From: Microthyrium microscopicum
Taxonomy: Eukaryota > Ascomycota > Dothideomycetes > Microthyriales > Microthyriaceae
Length of the DNA: 64,000 bases
NCBI GenBank assembly: GCA_010405405.1
Contig: MU004237.1
Span: 724,014 to 788,013, forward strand
Direction of reading: 5' to 3'
Part shown: positions 13,671-26,351 of the stretch, in pieces
Layout: each line of letters begins with the position of its first letter
Position numbering within the stretch: position 1 is the stretch's first letter
Made by a program: the position numbers and the translations under genes
The notes under the pieces: generated by a model
The model's input: the letters and a program-made list of their open reading frames with translations, nothing else
Databases searched by the model: none
What the model was told of the DNA's origin: nothing

Positions 13671-16600
13671 AAAAGGATCCTACAACTTCATCAGGGTTTT
13701 ACTCCTCGCTAGGCTAAAAATGACGGTTTGATTCTCGACTTTGACGATGCTGAAGGCAAGCGGGGCCAAATTGTTTTTTATGCGATGGCTAGCTTAGCCA
13801 GGCACAAATCGGGATTGAATGTATGAACAGTGATCTTTTTCGAGATAGACTAGAACAAAGTGGCGGTTTGGTGTCATCGGTTGGAAAACTAGTGCGTGTC
13901 TTATGTTCTAAAGGATTCATGAAATAAGTTCGGGCCCATGCGGATGATAAGAGTCGTTAGTGTGGATATGAAGGGAGGTATTTTCTGATTAATTAATGGG
14001 ATAGATATGCACCAGGTTATTCATAGATAGATCCTAGTTCCAGGGAAACATTAGAAAACAAAATCAGAAAACAAAATAGTTCATAAAACACCCACTAATC
14101 TTCAAGAGTCTAATCTTCCGGCGAATCCTCCTTATGTTTGCATCACGAATTGGCAAATATCAAAGCGCAGAAACGCATTTACAGGGTCGTACTCTATCCC
14201 TCAGTGCCTGCAGAACAGGCTGCAAACCTGAGATAGCGCAGTGAAAAGATTAGCTTACTTATGCGGTGGAATTGGGACCAGAATCTATGGCTGCTTGAAG
14301 TAACATAGAATCGAGACACTGTACCGGTATTCGGTAAATTAAGCTCATCATGGCACTAGCTTAAGCTACCATGACTGTGGAAATCCAGGATACATTCCAG
14401 GCCTATATTTGATGAACTATAGAGTACATCTCAAATGATCAAGACCTACGAACCAACAGAATATGCTGGCTTCGCAGATGAAACGCGATATACATCTTTT
14501 TATGCTTAAGATTTGATTGGACTTCTTGCTCTTGTACAAATGCTGCTGTACGAGTGCGAATATTGTTCTCCACTCCCATCCAAAATGTTAATCATCCCTT
14601 TTGGCGTTTTGTGTCTTAAGATAGGTGGATACCTAGTAGATACACAGGCAGGATAAATCGGTCCCTGCTATGTATTGCGTCCTTTAATGATCATCACTAG
14701 TAATCTGAAGGCGCTTTTTATATATTTTGAAATTTTCAGCCAATCCCAGAGTTGCAAACCAACGTGGCTCACGAGCTTGATCAATATGGCAAGTGTAGAT
14801 GCAAAGCAAGATAGCCATGCGGCCCATGCCTCATATAAAAGCGGAAATATTGACTGGCTTTGAAGTGAGTTGTGGAGTGGATCATAACATCAATTCTAGG
14901 TTAATGTATGTTCCACGAGAACAGCAACTCTATTGTGAAGCAGGGCATGCCTCGCATCGCTGGGACATTGATGGACCAAAGGACCAACAATTTTGGCGGA
15001 ACAGAGGAGCGATGGCGGCGTCAATTGGCTGAATGTCCCCAGAGGCGCACGTCAGGCAACGGGCCGGCCGCCGCGGCTGAAGCGATTCAAGCGAAGAACA
15101 CGCGAGCTCTTTTGACCCTTTCCTCTTTGAGCACGTTCTGGCTTAGAATAGACTGGCATAAGAAGCATGGAGCGGCATAGAAGCAGTGCGTTGACGCCAC
15201 TTTTTGGTGTTGAGTGTCATTACTGGTGGTCTGTGGCCCAGGTTGCAGATTCCTCCACACCTCCTCCTTGCATGAGAGACCCTTCTTTCACTGTACAGTG
15301 ACATTTACCGCTCAATGGTTCCAGCCACCGTACCTCTTTCATATGCTTTCTGCCACATGTCGTGCTGGGCGCCATCAAGCTTTCTGAAAGTCTGAACTGA
15401 CTCGGACTACGATCCCCTAGTTGTTGTGGCACATCATACTCTCCACGTTATCATAATCTTCTATCTATTTCTCTGATCGTGGCCTATCTACTTCAGTTTG
15501 ATCCCTTTACTTCTTCTGGAATGTTTTGCTATACAATGCTCTATATGCCTTTTCCTCCTCGTCTTGCCGTTGCTCCTGGCAAACACCTCAATCTCCCCTG
15601 ATCCAAGTCATGATTGTGTTGTGGCTACAATCTCTAGCATATGCAATCTTCCTTTTCACCACTGTTCAATTCGGGCTTTCTCTCTATCTTTACGGATCAT
15701 TACGATTTATGCTTTTCTCGCCACGCGGCTCTTTTGCTGACTTTAGATGCTGCATGAGCCCTTTCTGCACGTCCGTCATAACCTGTTGACGCCTCATCGT
15801 GTCATTTGCTGAGTGGCACGACTGATAGGTATGCTGTTGTTCATGCGGTTACCCACTTGGACAGAATGGGCGCAATTACTCTCAGCATAAGCCATTCTTC
15901 AGTTAAGCCTCCCGGCGGGCCGTCCGTAGACAGCTCGCTTGATCCGCTTCTACTAGTACTAGTAGTCGCATTGCGATCATCTTTCAGTCCAATAATTCTA
16001 GTGGAGCTAGAGGTGCGTCCACAATATATTACCATGGCTTGCTATATATGCTACTTTCCTATCGTTTCACCGCAAAGCTTTCTTGCATGGCGGGTGGCTT
16101 CTGGCCGTGATCCAGTAGACATGTCGCTGTGAGTCTCCAGTGCTTCTCGTCTATCCTCAATTTGAACATTATTTGTCAGCTCCAATCACCCACTGCCATT
16201 GACAGCGGCGCGGCGCCCTCTAGCATGTCGTCAAAAATTTTGTTAGCCATTACCGGTACAGAATCTACCTGGTATCGATCCCTGCCAGACCACCCCTTCT
16301 AGCTACGGCACTAATGCATTGGCCGGCTTGCCTCGTTTTCGTTCAAGTTTTAACGGCTCTGGGCGCCCACATGGGCCAACGTGGACTATTCTGTATCCAG
16401 ACCATATTGACTGGGATGCCCAACGCCCATTTTCAGCATAACAATCCCTGAAGCTAAGCAAGAACACTCGACCGGGGAACACTGACGCTGATCTGGCCCG
16501 TTGCTTTGCGAATTCAACCAGGTATCCCACTCGAGCCACTTCTCCTGCACCCTGACCGCAATCTTCCCCTGTCAAGTGTTGACCACCAGGTGCTGGCCTC

Positions 16601-16736
16601 TGGGGGTCCACATCGCCATAGGTTCTGCCGAGACAAAAGTGCTGTATTGTAGGCGAGGCTGCGCTCACGTACCTCTGGTTTGGCGGCTGCTAGGTTGCTT
16701 GTATTCTTAATCACTGTCTCGCGCCTTCTGTTCACC
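13671..16736. other. Gene-poor stretch upstream of the Zn2Cys6 regulator
   Basis: About 3 kb with no recognisable gene. Frames such as 15498-15789 (plus) and 16303-16668 (minus) have no family signal or splice support. A perfect 16-bp palindrome, CTACTAGTACTAGTAG, is at 15950-15965. Part of this region is probably a long promoter and leader of the regulator. Confidence 0.45.
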
Positions 16737-18765
16737 ATGACTGATGAAGCACAACATCACTTCTCATCCAACTCAACATCTCCAATGAACTCGACATCTT
16801 ATCCCCCCACACCAATGCAGAATGCATATGCCTACTCACCTCATATACCACCGGGCCACGACTATAGACAAACAACTTCTGTTGCTTCAATGCCTCATTC
16901 TGTTGTCAGTCTGCCCCCACTGAGAATGGACGCACCAGTTCAGCATCATCATGCCTATTCTCATCATCATATACCCTACTCATCAGGTCATGCCATACCA
17001 ACATATCACACAAATGCCTATCGGGTTATGGCACACTCAGGACAGCCACTATCAGCATTGGGCTCACCCGAGTATATGCGCTTTCCCATTCATGCACTAT
17101 CCAGTCCAGTTACTGGACGATCCAACAAGAAAGAAATCAAGCGTCGTACAAAAACTGGCTGCATGACTTGCCGCAAGCGAAGAATTAAGGTTAGTTGACC
17201 ATTTTCTATGGCAAACTGGTCTTAGCTCTGCATCGAGGCGGTTTCTCCCGCCAGTAGTTTGCAAGTTTTGCAGATATTGCAGTCTGCTGGAGTGAAGATC
17301 TATCAATGGCCCCAAATCAGCTAACCAATCTCATTAGTGCGATGAGCAACATCCAATATGCCGCAATTGCGTGAAAAGCAAACGAGAATGCCTTGGTTAT
17401 GATCCTATATTCAAGCCACAGTCTGGTCAACAAAGCAACCAACAAATGCAAAGCAGCGTATCACCTACCGCCACGACGCCAACAAGCACTGCTACTGCCA
17501 GTTCCAGCGCCATGGTTATACCTACGCCTTCGAATGCTCAAGCTCCAGCTCTACCACTCACTCCAATTTCCGAAACACATGCCCCAGTCATTGCCTCACA
17601 TCAACACCAGCAGCCAGCTCGTCCTCCGCCACCAATCCACTACTCTACTTCCATCAACACACCCTACTCTAATTCGGCGGCGAAACTCCCGGCAATGACT
17701 CCTTCGGTGCAAGGTATGCGGATCTACTGAATTGGGCAAGCGGCGGAAAGCAGAGGTCGATACGAAGGACATTGAGTGACCGGCGAGTCCACGAAGCATG
17801 TCCAATTGCGGCAACTGCTTTTCGTCGCCGCCAGTCACTCATAAGTTCTATCGAAGACACCTGCTGATCTTTACTGTTTTTCATTAGTTAAGCCGCATTC
17901 TGGCGTAATGATTCCTGTTTCTGTAGAGAAGCTTTTTTTAGAGAGATCTCTACCTCCTTACAATGTCCTGGATCTCCACGGAAGCATGTCACAAGATACA
18001 CAGAATGATATTTTTACATTGTACAACAATGATTTGGCGCCTGGGTTCGACAGTATACTAGAAGTCAAGTGGTACTCTGAAAAGGGGATTGACGATGTTC
18101 TGAAAGATCATGAGATGTGCCGGCTTCTTGCGACACTTTTGACATACTACAGCAGATTCAAAGATGTGACCAGCTACGACGTTGAATCTCAATGTCGTAC
18201 AAAGGCTCTAGAGTGCAAGACTGTATGGTCCCTGCTCACCCTCATCCGGCGAAATCCTCCATCCGAAGTTCCTCACGGCGACTCGTATCAAGCTCAACGA
18301 CAAAGACTTTGCTACGAAGAAGCGATATGTCGACTAAATACCCTCGAAGCACTCCTCACAAACTCTATCCTCCCGTCGAACCCTCTGGACGCCATTTCCT
18401 ACCCATCAAATATGGTAACCTCTCCAGAGATGCAATCACAAATCGACTTTTGGCATTCAGTAGGCTCTTTTGTAGCAACTACTGACGAGAAGATCATGTG
18501 GTCTACTATCATAAGCGTACGCGATTTGCTTGGGAACATTGAAAATCGAGATGTCATTTACTCCATGATGATCTGTCGTTTTTTTGCCGACCGAATCGAC
18601 AACTTTACTGCAAGTTTCTCTGGACCACCAACCAGTGAAAGCGATCCTGTCAACCGAGCTTTGCTAGCCAAAACATTCTTAATCAACGAAGCTACCGGCT
18701 ATGGAACAAATCACCCCATTCAGCGGATATCCCACATGGCTGTTGAGAGCTGGTTTCACAGATAA
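16737..18765 (+). CDS. Zn2Cys6 (fungal binuclear cluster) transcription regulator
   Basis: Nuclear DNA-binding regulator; target genes unknown. Three exons: 16737-17189, 17338-17713 and 17888-18765, 568 residues. The first 135 residues are Pro/Ser/His/Tyr-rich and disordered. The zinc cluster is split by the first intron: Cys142, Cys145, then Cys152, Cys159, Cys162 and Cys169, with spacing C-x2-C-x6-C-x6-C-x2-C-x6-C. The linker RRTKTGCMTCRKRRIK and the sequence after the cluster (ECLGYDPIFK) resemble the Moc3-like subgroup. A Gln/Thr/Pro-rich linker follows, then an alpha-helical C-terminal domain of the fungal-specific factor type (about 280-568). An in-frame ATG at 16680 would add 19 residues. 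I prefer 16737 (MTDEAQHHF) because the added part is hydrophobic and unlike the family. Confidence 0.87.
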
Positions 18766-21700
18766 CAAGGACTTCCCAGTCTCAATTAACTAAAATACGC
18801 GGAGGTGGACATGTTTCTCACTGGAAACTGTATACTATAATAATGGCTGTTTTCACACGGTTTGGACTCAAAATCATCGCAAGATTGCGATCTTGTCACT
18901 ATTACGATCTTGTATGAACACTGACTGCATTGCAAGGCGCCTTTGGAAGGGTATATTTATCATGTACATCAAATAATAGTTTGCGCCTCAAGGATTTGCA
19001 GTATGGTTACGCTTTTTTCTCCTGCATGTTTGCTCGACTGAAATGACAAAGACACTGTTCTTTTTGACTGCAATTTCCCTTTTCATTAGCTGCATGCGTA
19101 TGCTCAATGCGTGACATCTCTGAATATTAACAATGACAAAATCTGCTGCAATAACAAGCCACTTTTATGATCCTTACAATCTCGTGGTTCTCTGAAAATC
19201 CAATTATAGACCTATATAAACATTGCCTCCACCTGTCATGGCCATGCAGTAAACGAACATCCTGTAACAACACCAGAAAAAGCCAGAGAACTACCTATAA
19301 TGCCCCCACTATTTCAACATGATTGTATTTCTCCGAATGACCGCTTAGAAAATCGCATAATCAGTCATGTTTTCTTTTTCGAACCCCAGGAAGGAGCGCG
19401 TCTAAACGCGGAGTCACTGTCGAACCTACCACGTTCAAACAAAACTAGGCCCCCGAATGTTAAACGCTTTTGTCATTGAAAAACAGCCACCGCCCGCTAG
19501 GATCGTAAAAAGCGTATAGAAACGTAAAGTGGACTATTGCTAATCAAACGGCTCTGGCGTTATGAGCTAACCTCGTGCTTCCCACAGTGTCGGCTCATAA
19601 TATTCCTTTTTTCTCGATCCTTTAACAAGTCTGACTGGCACTATTAGCTGTACAACAGGTAAATTCTTTTTGCAACAGCTCATTTTGTGCGGGTCTAATC
19701 TGTCGCCTCCGGCCTTAATATTTTGACTTAACGTATTTAATTTTCGAATGCTGAAACACGACAATGTCCATATCGTCCCCATGTTTTGAACGCGCTCACA
19801 GAGCTGTGGAATCTTTACGCTGTACACCTGCCATCTGGTAGTCCCGCTTGTAACTTCCAGGCGTCCCGCGAGGTGCATTCGTAGCGAGCTTTTGAGCTCC
19901 GGAGGAAGGAGTCCGCCGGAGTGTTCTTGCAAATTTGGCGACGAGAGACATTTGTTGATGGTGTATATCGCTTGCGGTCTTTAGCGCCACTGGGGAAACT
20001 GCTGGACGGGCCTTTTCAGTCGGCCCTTTTTTTATTTAAAGTTATTGTAAGGCGAGCTGGAGTTGAGCCTAGCCATCCGTAACGAGTTGTCTGTTTCATA
20101 GATTACCTCACTCATGTTTTGGCCAATGGCTGGGACGAAAACTCGGTAACACGAAGCGAACAAATCACTGGTGGAAGAAATCAGTTCGTTTTGACTCTTG
20201 AGGGAAGGCAACGGCTATCAAGCGAATGAGCTAGTTCTTTGCAACTGGCTGACGCAGTACTGTCATCTTTGACAGCTGGCAGGACTGGTGTTGTGCATTC
20301 GCAAAGTCTAAGCTATGCAGCAAACTTCATGTAATCTGCTATGTATGTGTAATTATCTACGCCTTGAGAGAACTCACTGGATGGTATGCACGGCTGAATA
20401 ATTGACAATATACTAAGTGCATATTACTGGCCGCCTACGACAATCTCAGATTCCATTATCAGACTACCACCACAAAACGATCTCAATGCGTTTGCTGATC
20501 TGATAGTTGCGAGAAACCACCAGTGACTACACTCAGTCAAGAGCAATGTGTAATAGACCAACAGGGAACTAACTCCCTGGTCAAGGCTATCAGAAAGAAT
20601 TGCGTTTGTTTGATTCGCTTAACTTCGAGCCTGGCCTGTTCATGTTGATTATATCAAACAGGATCAAGTGTCTGGGAACTGCTTTCACTCGTTTTGAAGT
20701 AAATCACGATCTCGGAAGGCCTCCAGCTCGCCTCGATGCCTCCCGTCGTATGGTTGGTCTAAATTTCTTCAAAGAACTGACCGGTTTCGGGTATCTACAG
20801 TCCTGATAGCTAGCGCTCAGCAAGAGGTTATGATAACAGCCAATTCTGAGACAAGACAATTCAATAATTGATTACACGCTGCTGATTGTTACGCGTTAGA
20901 CTTTGGGCGACGACGTGTGCTCAGCTCTCTGGCGTGCTTTTGACAGGGCATTGCAGAGGCGCCATAGAGTCTTGCCAATGGCAATTGTATATTCGCCTAT
21001 GCCTCGTGCCGTCGCTGTGTTCATCCAGGATGGCTGGTCAACTGCTATGAGACATGTTGGGGTCCTTTCGTCTTTTGGCGAATACAGAACGACTGTGATC
21101 GTCTTTGCGTTTGGGCATGGTCCAGATGCAAGTTCTGGTGATCATTCGCCGCCTCGCTGGGTCTCTGGGCAAATACCGGTTGTAGATACCGGTTGTAGAT
21201 ACCGTTGTCACCTGCAAGTGACCCTGATCTTCTTTTGGGATCGTGATGATTGCTGCCGTCTCGTACTTGTTGCTCTTCCGAACATGACCGATTGAGACTG
21301 GGGTGCGATACACTAGATCACTGACAGCTCGTGTAAAGGGATGACAGCTCACTACCCAGCAGCAATCGCTTTGAGCCGCATGAATACAACTCTCCTTGAA
21401 GGATCCAAAAACTACGAATGAGGCTCTCCGGATCATCCCTCATTGCCAATAGACGCTACTCTCAGAAATTGCGCAAACAAAGCCTCGTCAGCATAGGTGA
21501 CTCGGCATGAGCATACAGCCATCTCCAGCTCCTTTTGGCGTTCTAGTTCACCACATACGGATACCCTGCTAGGCAAAGCCCTTCCAGACTGGGGCAACTT
21601 GACATATACGGACTCGCTAAGTATCCACCAGTGACTCTACTGCACTGTCTCTTGCCAAAAGCGTGCATTATTTCTGTCATCGGAACATATCCCACACTTC

Positions 21701-23078
21701 CGTGCCCACAGACCAACGTACGTTGAAGCATAGCCGGACAGTGACACCCTTACCACGCTCCACTATCCGGGAAACTCAGGAGATGATGATTGCCGGAAGG
21801 GCAAGGCACTACTAAAGTTGGTGCTAATGCAGTACTGCGGTCGGAAATCGTGTGGTTGGCCTTGCGTCCTTCAACCGGTAGCGGACAAGGAACAGGATGG
21901 GCAACGGTTTCAAAACGGGCAGTAGTAGCAATCGCCACGTCGTCTTGTCTTGATGACGAGGTTAGCCTGTCAGCTTGACTTCGCTTGCACCCGTCGTCAG
22001 GGTTCGTCGCCAGTCTTCCAGGTTTTGACGTTGACTGAAACCTTCTGTTGGTCCCGTGGAAATAAGCACGGGATTCTGTATATGGATAGGTTCGTGATAG
22101 GCACATTGCAGTGTCTTATCTTTCAGTCACTGCATCCTTGGGCTCGACTGAAAAGTGCTCAACATGGCGTGCAAGGGAGCTCAGCAAATGCTTTCACACA
22201 GACGATATGCAGTGAATAGCAGCATCTAGACAGGAAGGATATGTAATGTCAGGACTTTGTGGCGCACAGAGAGATGCTTTTGCGATAATGCTGATCGAGA
22301 TGCCAGTAAGGGTCTGTCAACATGAGGCATTGTTGTTACTTGCAATTTACTTAAGCAACACGACGAAGAGGCCCTTGGTCTTGTATGAATCAATAAGTTC
22401 AATCATCACTAAGCTATATCTAATGATTCTTTGAAATTGACTACGTTCTTGCTTCTCGGCGTCCCTGAGCTACTCGTGAGTCTCTCATCCTGTTTCTCAA
22501 GTATGCAGGAGTCATTTGTAAATGTCTCCTAGATCGTATAAGGAGGAAGTGCATTATCTTCAAATTATAACTTATAAAGACGTTGTCGCTGAAATGTTTC
22601 CAGCATATCTTGAAAGAAGAAAAACTGTCCTGATAAGTTATAATGATCCGTCTTTACCTAAGATACCCGTTTGATTGATTCAATAAAACCGTAGATATAG
22701 TCGTGTTTTGTTTGAGAAAATACTTTGGTCAATGTGTAAGATTATCTTACTATTAGCATCATAATGGACTTTGTCGTGAAGAGAACTGGTGTCCATTATT
22801 TTCACGCCGCATAGTTTCCTTTCTTATTATGGATTATATTTACTTGATTTGTTTGTTATGTTCGTTTAGGGTGCTTTCCTTTCGTAATTGAGCCGTAGTG
22901 AGTATTCTCATCTTGTAGAATATTCAATACATTTTTGCCCCTATCAAACATACAGACAACACTGCAGACCAGAGACTAGATGAGGACCTTTCAAAATATC
23001 ACTGCTTCATCAAACTAGAGTATGCCGATCATTCGTTCCTCATACTTATATCACTAACTACATCAAACCACCAATTCA
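18766..23078. other. 4.3-kb gene-poor stretch
   Basis: No gene recognised on either strand. Overlapping frames at 19567-19990 (minus), 20903-21295 (plus) and 21750-22106 (minus) have no family signal, and I could not build spliced models from them. The right part (about 22500-22980) is AT-rich. A GGGCC/GGCCC stem followed by seven T lies at 20008-20033. A short tandem repeat is at 21173-21204 (listed separately). Confidence 0.45.
21173..21204. repeat. 13-bp tandem repeat, about 2.4 copies
   Basis: The unit ATACCGGTTGTAG occurs at 21173-21185 and 21186-21198, followed by a partial third copy (ATACCG). No function inferred. Confidence 0.7.
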
Positions 23079-25571
23079 TCACCCACCATCCGTGACAGCC
23101 TTCCTCCTCTTCTCAATATCCCCCAACGTAACCTTCTCCCCCATCCGAAACGTCTCATTAATCAACGTATCCAAACTCACCGCCGCACTACTCATCCGAC
23201 CCCCAAGATAGCTCATCAAAGCCTCCGCGTCCCGACACTCCATCAGCCCCTTGCGATTCAGCTTCAACAACGCAAGCGCAAAGCAAAACACAAATCGCCC
23301 ATCGCAAAACCCGAAAACTAAATCCCACAAACGATACAGTGCTTCGCCATTGACGCATGCGGCGAATCCGCTGATGAACCAGCCGGGCGTAAACATGGTG
23401 AGCGGTGCACCTGAAGCGAGCAGGTGTTTGTGCAAAGAGGGAAAGAGCTCGGAGACGTAAGTCGTGATGACTTGGCCATCGCGCTCGAGAATTGCGCCGG
23501 AGATAGTGCCGTCGCGCGCGTAGTACGTTGAGGGCAGGATGTCTTTTACGAGGACTTCGAGGAGGGCGAAACCGTCTTCCGGGGCGGGCACCATCAGGAG
23601 GAGGTTGGCGGCGATTATATTGAGACCTTGGGAGTAGCCAATGTCTGGATTTTGGCGTGCGAATGCGGTGAGGAGATCGCGGAGTCGGGTCTTGCCGACA
23701 CCTTCGCGGAAGAAAACGTTGTTGCTTAGGGTGCGCTCGACGTCTACGCGGATTTCTTTGAGTGCGACGGCATCGTCGGTGGAGCTGGCGGTTAGGAGGG
23801 AGGCGTAGTGCTCTGCGTCGCGGATGTTGGCGGCGCCGCTGCGTTCGAGCCAGACTTCACGGCGGAAGGTGACGGGGACACCGCGTCGGATGAGCTGGTT
23901 GAAGGTTACCCGGATTTCTGGCGAAACATGACTGGCACTGCAGAGGGCGGTGACACCAGCGATAGAGTGCTCGTCCAGGGGGTCATCGGTGGGTTGGTGT
24001 TTTTGGAGGAGATCGCGGGTTTGCTCGTAAAAGTTCGCCCACGCGTTTGTGCGGCGCTTCTGTTGGAGATCATAGGCTTGGTTTAGCTTGATGAGAAGTG
24101 ATGACAATGCTTTGGAGTTTTGGACAGGCGGCGGATTCAATAAGGATTGGAGAGAGTTTGTGGCCACTGTTGATGCCGCTGGACCAATTCCCCCTGAAAC
24201 ATGCGTAGCGGTAACTGGACTTGCAAACCCACTGTTCTCTCTTTTTAAAGTTGCTGTTGCTTTATCTACGTCAATAAAGATTCTAGAACTACTCTCGGAT
24301 CGAAATATTAGTCTTGCTGCTGGAGTCATGGGTGCATCGCAAAGCAATTCGTTAGTCGATATCATGCTCTCATCGTCGTCCTTTGGATTGCTGTTTATGG
24401 ATGAGCTTTCCGAAATATCCTCTGTTTTAGTAAATTCCGCTTCTTGGTGCCGTCTTTCTCGGTCTGGCGTAATATAAAAACCCATCCGGTCCACCAATAC
24501 TTCGGATGGAGTTCCACCATCACGGAGAGCTGGTGGCAACAGAACAATATCAACAGGCGATTTCATTTCAACCACTTCAGTTTTCACGGTCGAAGCTAGT
24601 CGATGAGCTGGTTTTGGGGGTTTGAGACCTTGTTTCTTGGGCCGTATCGTGTCTATTGATTTTCCTCTTGATACGGGCGTGATTGCTGCTTCTATCGATT
24701 GGCTGGATTCTGCTTCGGTACTAGCGATGGAAGACCCATCCGGAAAGACAAAGTCGTCGGACAGAGATACTAGAATCGTGCCACTTGTATCTTCGAAGGC
24801 GTATGGTCCAGCTGGACTTTCCAATATTTGTACTTGAGGAGCTGGAGAAAGATTTTGTTCTACCTTGCCCACATATCGAGCAAATAGTTTTTTCGTCGTC
24901 GCCAGTTGTTTTCTCAGGTCATCCATCTCGTCTTCTTTGTCCTCCATTTGAGCTCGTAGTTGTCGATTTTCCTCGACAATTTTCAACTTGCTATTCCTTT
25001 CCGCAGCCACTCGTTGATTTGTCTCTGCCAAATCCGAAGAGTACTTTTTTATTGTAGCAACAGGGCCTCCACTCGAACTAATTATGCGTTGCACATGTTC
25101 CTCGCTCGCGCCAGCTAGTGGATCCCCTGCATCTCCATCAAGGCCAGAAAAGATGCGATGCGGCGACTCGGGTGCACTACTCCGCGCCGTTATTGTATCC
25201 ATGATGCTTTTCCTCAAACTCGCCGCAGCCTGCACGGTACGATTCATGGCGGATGGGCTCGCTTGGGTATCCGCCGAGGCCTTTCGTGATTGTATTGGCG
25301 TTGAAGCATTCCGAAAGCCACGCTTCATGGCACGTGGAGTCTCGTGCTCAGCGCCTGGAGACGCGCTAGGCGAGGAAGTCTTCTTCTTGGAGCGCGTAAC
25401 TTCGGGAGGAGAGAAGGAGGGGAACGAGGTGAGAAAGGTAGGCGAAGGTGTGGATTTGGACTTGGCAAGGGAGTTGCTGCTCGTGGTGCGGACAGGATCT
25501 GGCTGCGAGGTCTCTGTGGAAGGGCGACGGGTGTCTCGACTGCGGCTGGCTTGTCGGCGGTTATCAACCAT
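23079..25571 (-). CDS. TBC-domain Rab GTPase-activating protein
   Basis: Probable RabGAP acting in membrane traffic; the target Rab is unknown. A single exon of 830 residues. Residues 1-180 are Ser/Pro/Arg-rich and disordered. A coiled coil spans about 195-235 (ENRQLRAQMEDKEDEMDDLR). A second disordered region follows, and the TBC domain covers about 560-800. The dual catalytic fingers are present: the arginine finger in IRVDVERTL (about 610) and the glutamine finger in GYSQGLNII (about 645), so GAP activity is expected. The domain ends with RFVFCFALALLKLNR and a short basic tail. The start at 25571 (MVDNRRQASRS) is the first ATG of the open frame. Confidence 0.9.
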   Translation of the reverse strand: MVDNRRQASRSRDTRRPSTETSQPDPVRTTSSNSLAKSKSTPSPTFLTSFPSFSPPEVTRSKKKTSSPSASPGAEHETPRAMKRGFRNASTPIQSRKASADTQASPSAMNRTVQAAASLRKSIMDTITARSSAPESPHRIFSGLDGDAGDPLAGASEEHVQRIISSSGGPVATIKKYSSDLAETNQRVAAERNSKLKIVEENRQLRAQMEDKEDEMDDLRKQLATTKKLFARYVGKVEQNLSPAPQVQILESPAGPYAFEDTSGTILVSLSDDFVFPDGSSIASTEAESSQSIEAAITPVSRGKSIDTIRPKKQGLKPPKPAHRLASTVKTEVVEMKSPVDIVLLPPALRDGGTPSEVLVDRMGFYITPDRERRHQEAEFTKTEDISESSSINSNPKDDDESMISTNELLCDAPMTPAARLIFRSESSSRIFIDVDKATATLKRENSGFASPVTATHVSGGIGPAASTVATNSLQSLLNPPPVQNSKALSSLLIKLNQAYDLQQKRRTNAWANFYEQTRDLLQKHQPTDDPLDEHSIAGVTALCSASHVSPEIRVTFNQLIRRGVPVTFRREVWLERSGAANIRDAEHYASLLTASSTDDAVALKEIRVDVERTLSNNVFFREGVGKTRLRDLLTAFARQNPDIGYSQGLNIIAANLLLMVPAPEDGFALLEVLVKDILPSTYYARDGTISGAILERDGQVITTYVSELFPSLHKHLLASGAPLTMFTPGWFISGFAACVNGEALYRLWDLVFGFCDGRFVFCFALALLKLNRKGLMECRDAEALMSYLGGRMSSAAVSLDTLINETFRMGEKVTLGDIEKRRKAVTDGG

Positions 25572-26351
25572 GGTGGCAGCTGTATTTGCAGGAGCTGGGT
25601 TGAACTATCAGCAGCGGCTGTAAACGCGGCGAGTGGGCGTGGTAGGAGATGTGGGGCGGCATGTGTTTGGTTTTAGGCTTTTTACAGGGACTGAGGGGAG
25701 GTATTGTATGACAGCATGGTGTTCACTTAGTTAAAAGGTTAAAGCCGTAGGAATGGTGTTTTGTTGGCAAAAGAGGATATGGGAAAGGTTAGATGGGAGT
25801 TGGGAAAACGCGTGTGATGACGATTGATTTGGAGGGATGGAGGGCAACTGGGATCAAAGAATCTCGGATTCATAATGCCTGTCCAACTCCCGCCTGTAGG
25901 ACCTGTCTAAACAAAACCACCAGCCCGGTCTTCGTCCTATATAATTCTGTCGACTCATGTAGAGTGCTGCAAATCTAGAATGCATATCAAACGAGTAGAA
26001 TCTTCTATTTGTCTGAGCATATTCTGAACGGTGCCACGAGACAGACTTGACAGACTAGGCCCAAACAAGCTATACAAAGTCCTAAATAGGCAGGTAGCTA
26101 AAAGGGAAAATTTCACATCTTTGTTTCCTTCTATAAATTGGTTCTATCATTATACCTGAGCAGAAAGAATTCGAAAAGATGGTTTCATGGCCATGTACAC
26201 AGCGATAAGCTCTCATGAAATGTAAACATATAAGCTAGCCTGATCGTCACTCAGCCTTGTCATCTCCAACTTCATCCCATCAACTTAACCACCATCTCCA
26301 CCTTATATCTCGCCCACGCAATCCACAAGAGCTTCGAATGGCCTCTTAACA
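25572..26351. other. Divergent promoter region TBC/SprT
   Basis: 780 bp between two divergent start codons. The SprT side has a C-rich leader. No other gene seen. Confidence 0.5.

Noticed and set aside
15498-15789. Hydrophobic plus-strand frames resembling membrane segments
   Set aside because: T/C-rich DNA gives Leu/Ser/Phe-rich translations in two frames at once, so composition explains them.
19567-19990. Two overlapping minus-strand frames of 121 and 64 codons
   Set aside because: No family signal, different frames over the same DNA and no splice model. Left as unsupported.
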